DNA from: Thiohalospira sp051745535
GTDB taxonomy: Bacteria; Pseudomonadota; Gammaproteobacteria; Thiohalospirales; Thiohalospiraceae
Direction of reading: 5' to 3'
Assembly: GCA_051745535.1 (NCBI GenBank)
Contig: JBNJED010000054.1
Span: forward strand, 1 to 9,831
Length of the DNA stretch: 9,831 nucleotides
Shown here: positions 7,718 through 9,831 of the stretch, piece by piece
How positions within the stretch are numbered: position 1 is the stretch's first letter
How the letters are laid out: every line of letters begins with the position of its first letter
Translations under genes and position numbers: made by a program
Notes under the pieces: model-generated
The model's database searches: none
What the model was told of the DNA's origin: nothing
Seen by the model: only the letters and a program-made list of their open reading frames with translations

Positions 7718-8941
7718 TTAGTTCCCTGCTCCCGTTTTCTTGGTCGTGTCGTCCCTGCTCCGGGCCTGCCGGAGAGCGGCCACCGCGGCACGCAACCGGC
7801 GGGCGCCGGTCCTCGCCCCGTCACTCAGCCGCGCCGCCCAGCCGGCGGGGCCGGGGGCGTAGAGGGTCACGCGGTAGACCGCGCGCTGGCGGGGCCGCCA
7901 GACATCCTGATAGCGATTACCGGTGACGAACGTCACCCGCTCCACCGCCGGCTCGGCATCCAGCGCCTCGATGAGGGCGGCTACCGCCAGCAGGCCCGGG
8001 CTCGCTCCGGCATACCCCTCGTCGAAGGCGATCTTGAGCAGGTAGACGGTGCCGCCGCTCTCCACGGCGAGCTGCGCGGCGACGCACACCTCCCCGATGA
8101 ACAGGCGGTGGACCCGCCAGCGCGGTTCGCTGGTGAACGCCTCCCGGAGTCCGGCATAGAAGGCGCGCAGCTCCGGGTGGAGGGCGATGGCCGTGCCGGT
8201 GCCCTCCGTCCCCTTCCAGCCGGCGGCCTCCAAGCGCAGGAAATCGGCGAAGGCCTCGTCCTGTTCGGCGGCATCCGCCTGACCGGCTGCAGCGATCCGG
8301 AATGCCAGAGGGCCCCGATCCTCGGCGCGGCGCCGCTTGCGGCGCAGCTCCTTGCGGAAGTGGCGCCCCAGGCCGTCCAGGAAGACGTCGCTGCCCCCTT
8401 TCAGATCCAGCCAGTCACTGCGCTTCCCGGGGAGGGAGTCCACGCGGGCACCGCTCCCCGGCACCAGGAGGTTGCTCCCGCCCAGGACGCGGTCGAAGAC
8501 CAGACGCGCCCCGCCGTGGCGGCCAACGACGCCGGGCAACTCACGCAGGGCGGAGCGGGCGGCGTCATCGTCGGTGGCCACCAGATCCACGTAGCTCGTC
8601 TGGTCATTGCGGGGGGCGCGCCACTCCCCCGGCCGCTGGCGGACCAGCGCGATGAGGGCCCGGGCACGCCCGGCGGGGTCACGAAACAGGAAGAACCAGG
8701 GGTCCCCGGTCTGGAGGTAGAGGTGCTCCAGGCTGGCGGCCATCCAGCCCGGATAGTGGTAGTAATGGGCGCGGGGATCGCTCCGAGCCAGTGCGTTCCA
8801 CTCGACGCGGATACGCTCGAGGCCGGCCCGGCCCCGGTGGATCTCCGGCTTCAGGAGTGCCGTTTCCGCGCTCCCGGTTACCGTTTGCGACCCCTTCTCC
8901 CCGACCGGACTGCCGGTCCTCGACTCCCTGACTCCCAGCAT
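7718..8941 (-). CDS. BioF2/FemAB-like GNAT acyltransferase
   Basis: A GNAT-fold acyltransferase of about 407 residues from the start chosen, resembling the BioF2-like (Acetyltransf_6) and FemAB-related proteins common in exopolysaccharide gene clusters. The diagnostic half is C-terminal: a basic helix HFRKELRRKRRRAE (194-207), FLRLEAAGWKGTEGTGTAI (235-253), then RLFIGEVCVAAQLAV (279-293), YLLKIAFDEGYAGASPG (300-316) and VTGNRYQDVW (339-348). The N-terminal half has weak GNAT-like strands. Such enzymes move an acyl or aminoacyl group, commonly from CoA or aminoacyl-tRNA. The donor cannot be told here. The ATG at 8941 is preferred because CGGAGG sits 5 bases before it; the ATG at 8980 would add 13 residues with a poorer site. 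It is the first gene of the operon with the carbamoyltransferase (2-bp gap) and diverges from the sulfotransferase. Confidence 0.87.
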   Translation of the reverse strand: MLGVRESRTGSPVGEKGSQTVTGSAETALLKPEIHRGRAGLERIRVEWNALARSDPRAHYYHYPGWMAASLEHLYLQTGDPWFFLFRDPAGRARALIALVRQRPGEWRAPRNDQTSYVDLVATDDDAARSALRELPGVVGRHGGARLVFDRVLGGSNLLVPGSGARVDSLPGKRSDWLDLKGGSDVFLDGLGRHFRKELRRKRRRAEDRGPLAFRIAAAGQADAAEQDEAFADFLRLEAAGWKGTEGTGTAIALHPELRAFYAGLREAFTSEPRWRVHRLFIGEVCVAAQLAVESGGTVYLLKIAFDEGYAGASPGLLAVAALIEALDAEPAVERVTFVTGNRYQDVWRPRQRAVYRVTLYAPGPAGWAARLSDGARTGARRLRAAVAALRQARSRDDTTKKTGAGN

Positions 8942-8954
8942 GCACACCTCCGCG
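8942..8954 (-). promoter_or_regulatory. Shine-Dalgarno site deciding the acyltransferase start
   Basis: On the minus strand CGGAGG followed by TGTGC immediately precedes the ATG at 8941. The in-frame ATG at 8980 has only AAAGG about 8 bases before it. The downstream start is therefore favoured. Both leave the conserved domain intact. Confidence 0.5.
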
Positions 8955-8980
8955 ACCGCTGCCCCGCAAGCGTACGTCAT

Positions 8981-9113
8981 GCGGAGGCCTTTCCCCTACG
9001 CAAAAATCGGGCATTCGGTCGCCTTCCGTCGCGATTGCGCAGCTTCCAAACAGTTGCGGCCAGGACGATGTGGTAGGGATCAGGCTGGCATCGAGCAGGC
9101 TCGGGAGGGCGTC
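8981..9113. other. Divergent intergenic region between acyltransferase and sulfotransferase genes
   Basis: This 133-bp gap must carry promoters for both directions. I cannot pick a convincing -35/-10 pair on either strand. A short dyad CGAGC/GCTCG (9092-9103) lies just before the sulfotransferase ribosome site and might reduce its translation. Nothing else stands out. Confidence 0.4.
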
Positions 9114-9831
9114 ATGGGGACCCGATCATCGCCGGCGGTGGACCCGCCGGTGGATCCCACATTCCTCGTCATCGGGGGTCAGAAGTGCGGGACCACCTGG
9201 CTGGCCGAGATGGTCAGCCAGCATCCGCAGGTGGGCACCGGGGAGCGCAAGGAATTGCACTTCTTCAACATCCCCGCCCACCGGACAGAGGGGCTGGAGG
9301 GCTATCGCCGGCAATTCCGGCGCCCGCCGGGGATCCGGGCGCTGGGGGAGTTCACGCCGGACTACCTCTACGCCACCGAGGGGGGCCCGGCCGGGGAGAC
9401 CATCCCGGTGGCGGAGACGATCCGCCAGTGGTTCCCCGGGGTCCGGCTGGTGGTCTGCCTGCGGGACCCGGTGGAGCGCGCCCTCTCCGCCCTCCACCAC
9501 CATCAGCGCAAGGGGCGGATCCCGGTCGATACCGATCCCTTCACGGCCCCACCGGAGCTGGGGATCCTGGACAAGGGGCTCTACGCCCACCACCTGGCGC
9601 CGTGGCTGGAGCGCTTTCCCCGGGAGCAGCTACTGGTGCTCTCCCACGAGCGGGAGCTGGCGGACGAGCACAAGGCCGAGACCCTGCGGCAGGTCTTCGC
9701 CCACCTGGGCGTCGACCCCGACTTCACCCCGGCCCACCTCTACCAGCGCTACAACGCCCGGCGGGACGATCCCGCCACCTGGCTGTCGCGACTGCCGTGG
9801 CTGGGCAACCATCCGGCCCTGTGGCGGCCGC
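9114..9831 (+). CDS. PAPS-dependent sulfotransferase (3' end cut by window)
   Basis: The first 239 residues of a sulfotransferase of the heparan-sulfate N-deacetylase/sulfotransferase-like type, still open at the window edge. The enzyme transfers sulfate from PAPS to a hydroxyl or amine, usually on a glycan or lipid. FLVIGGQKCGTTWL (17-30) is the 5'-phosphosulfate-binding loop, with K24, G26 and T27 in the expected places. KELHFF (46-51) matches the KEPHFF signature after it. VVCLRDPVERALSALHHH (113-130) is the 3'-phosphate-binding motif with R117, R122 and S125. ILDKGLYAHHLAPWLERF (151-168) matches the later family block. The ATG at 9114 is preceded by GGGAGG 5 bases upstream, and the first 15 residues are a Pro-rich leader. 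It diverges from the acyltransferase/carbamoyltransferase operon, which suggests a shared tailoring pathway. Typical family members are about 270-310 residues, so some 30-70 residues are missing. Confidence 0.93.
   Translation, partial: MGTRSSPAVDPPVDPTFLVIGGQKCGTTWLAEMVSQHPQVGTGERKELHFFNIPAHRTEGLEGYRRQFRRPPGIRALGEFTPDYLYATEGGPAGETIPVAETIRQWFPGVRLVVCLRDPVERALSALHHHQRKGRIPVDTDPFTAPPELGILDKGLYAHHLAPWLERFPREQLLVLSHERELADEHKAETLRQVFAHLGVDPDFTPAHLYQRYNARRDDPATWLSRLPWLGNHPALWRP

Noticed and set aside
9086..9101. Possible sigma54 promoter before the sulfotransferase gene
   Set aside because: TGGCAT is followed after five bases by AGGCT, not TTGCW, and the site is too close to the start codon to be convincing.
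9126..9593. Minus-strand frame inside the sulfotransferase gene
   Set aside because: The plus strand carries clear PAPS-binding motifs and a good ribosome site, and the antisense frame has neither.

Overview
The window is a very GC-rich stretch (roughly two thirds or more G+C by eye) with dense bacterial gene packing and strong Shine-Dalgarno sites. The tRNA, the RecQ layout and the codon use suggest a proteobacterium. A high-GC gammaproteobacterium of the Ectothiorhodospiraceae/Chromatiales type is my guess, but nothing here fixes the taxon. I see no insertion sequence, CRISPR array, integrase or phage gene.

Layout, left to right. A complete tRNA-Arg(ACG) with encoded CCA lies at 1-77 on the minus strand, with a plausible promoter just to its right. 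Next come about 340 bases without a convincing gene (78-415) that hold several hairpin-capable inverted repeats. Two small minus-strand regulator genes follow in a likely operon: a MerR/CbpM-like helix-turn-helix protein (903-1325) and, 40 bp after it, a degenerate receiver-domain protein (416-862). Upstream of them, on the same strand, is a QueC-like PP-loop ATP-pyrophosphatase with a four-cysteine zinc site (1491-2243). Diverging from it is an intact recQ helicase gene (2345-4159, plus strand).

The right half is a tight minus-strand operon read from about 8.95 kb down to 4.14 kb. It encodes a BioF2/FemAB-like GNAT acyltransferase, a NodU/TobZ-type carbamoyltransferase (2 bp later), a small multi-pass membrane protein (11 bp later), and a signal-peptide-bearing caspase-like protein with an EF-hand loop and a helical tail (4-bp ATGA overlap). 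The last gene converges on recQ and overlaps its end by 20 bp. Diverging from the operon is a PAPS-dependent sulfotransferase gene (9114 onward) cut by the window edge.

Working together: the acyltransferase, carbamoyltransferase and sulfotransferase are three tailoring activities of the kind that decorate exopolysaccharides or secreted small molecules, so the right half looks like the edge of a glycan or natural-product modification locus. The exported caspase-like protein and its membrane partner are translationally coupled to it, which is the most unusual combination in the window. The substrate of the pathway cannot be read from this sequence.
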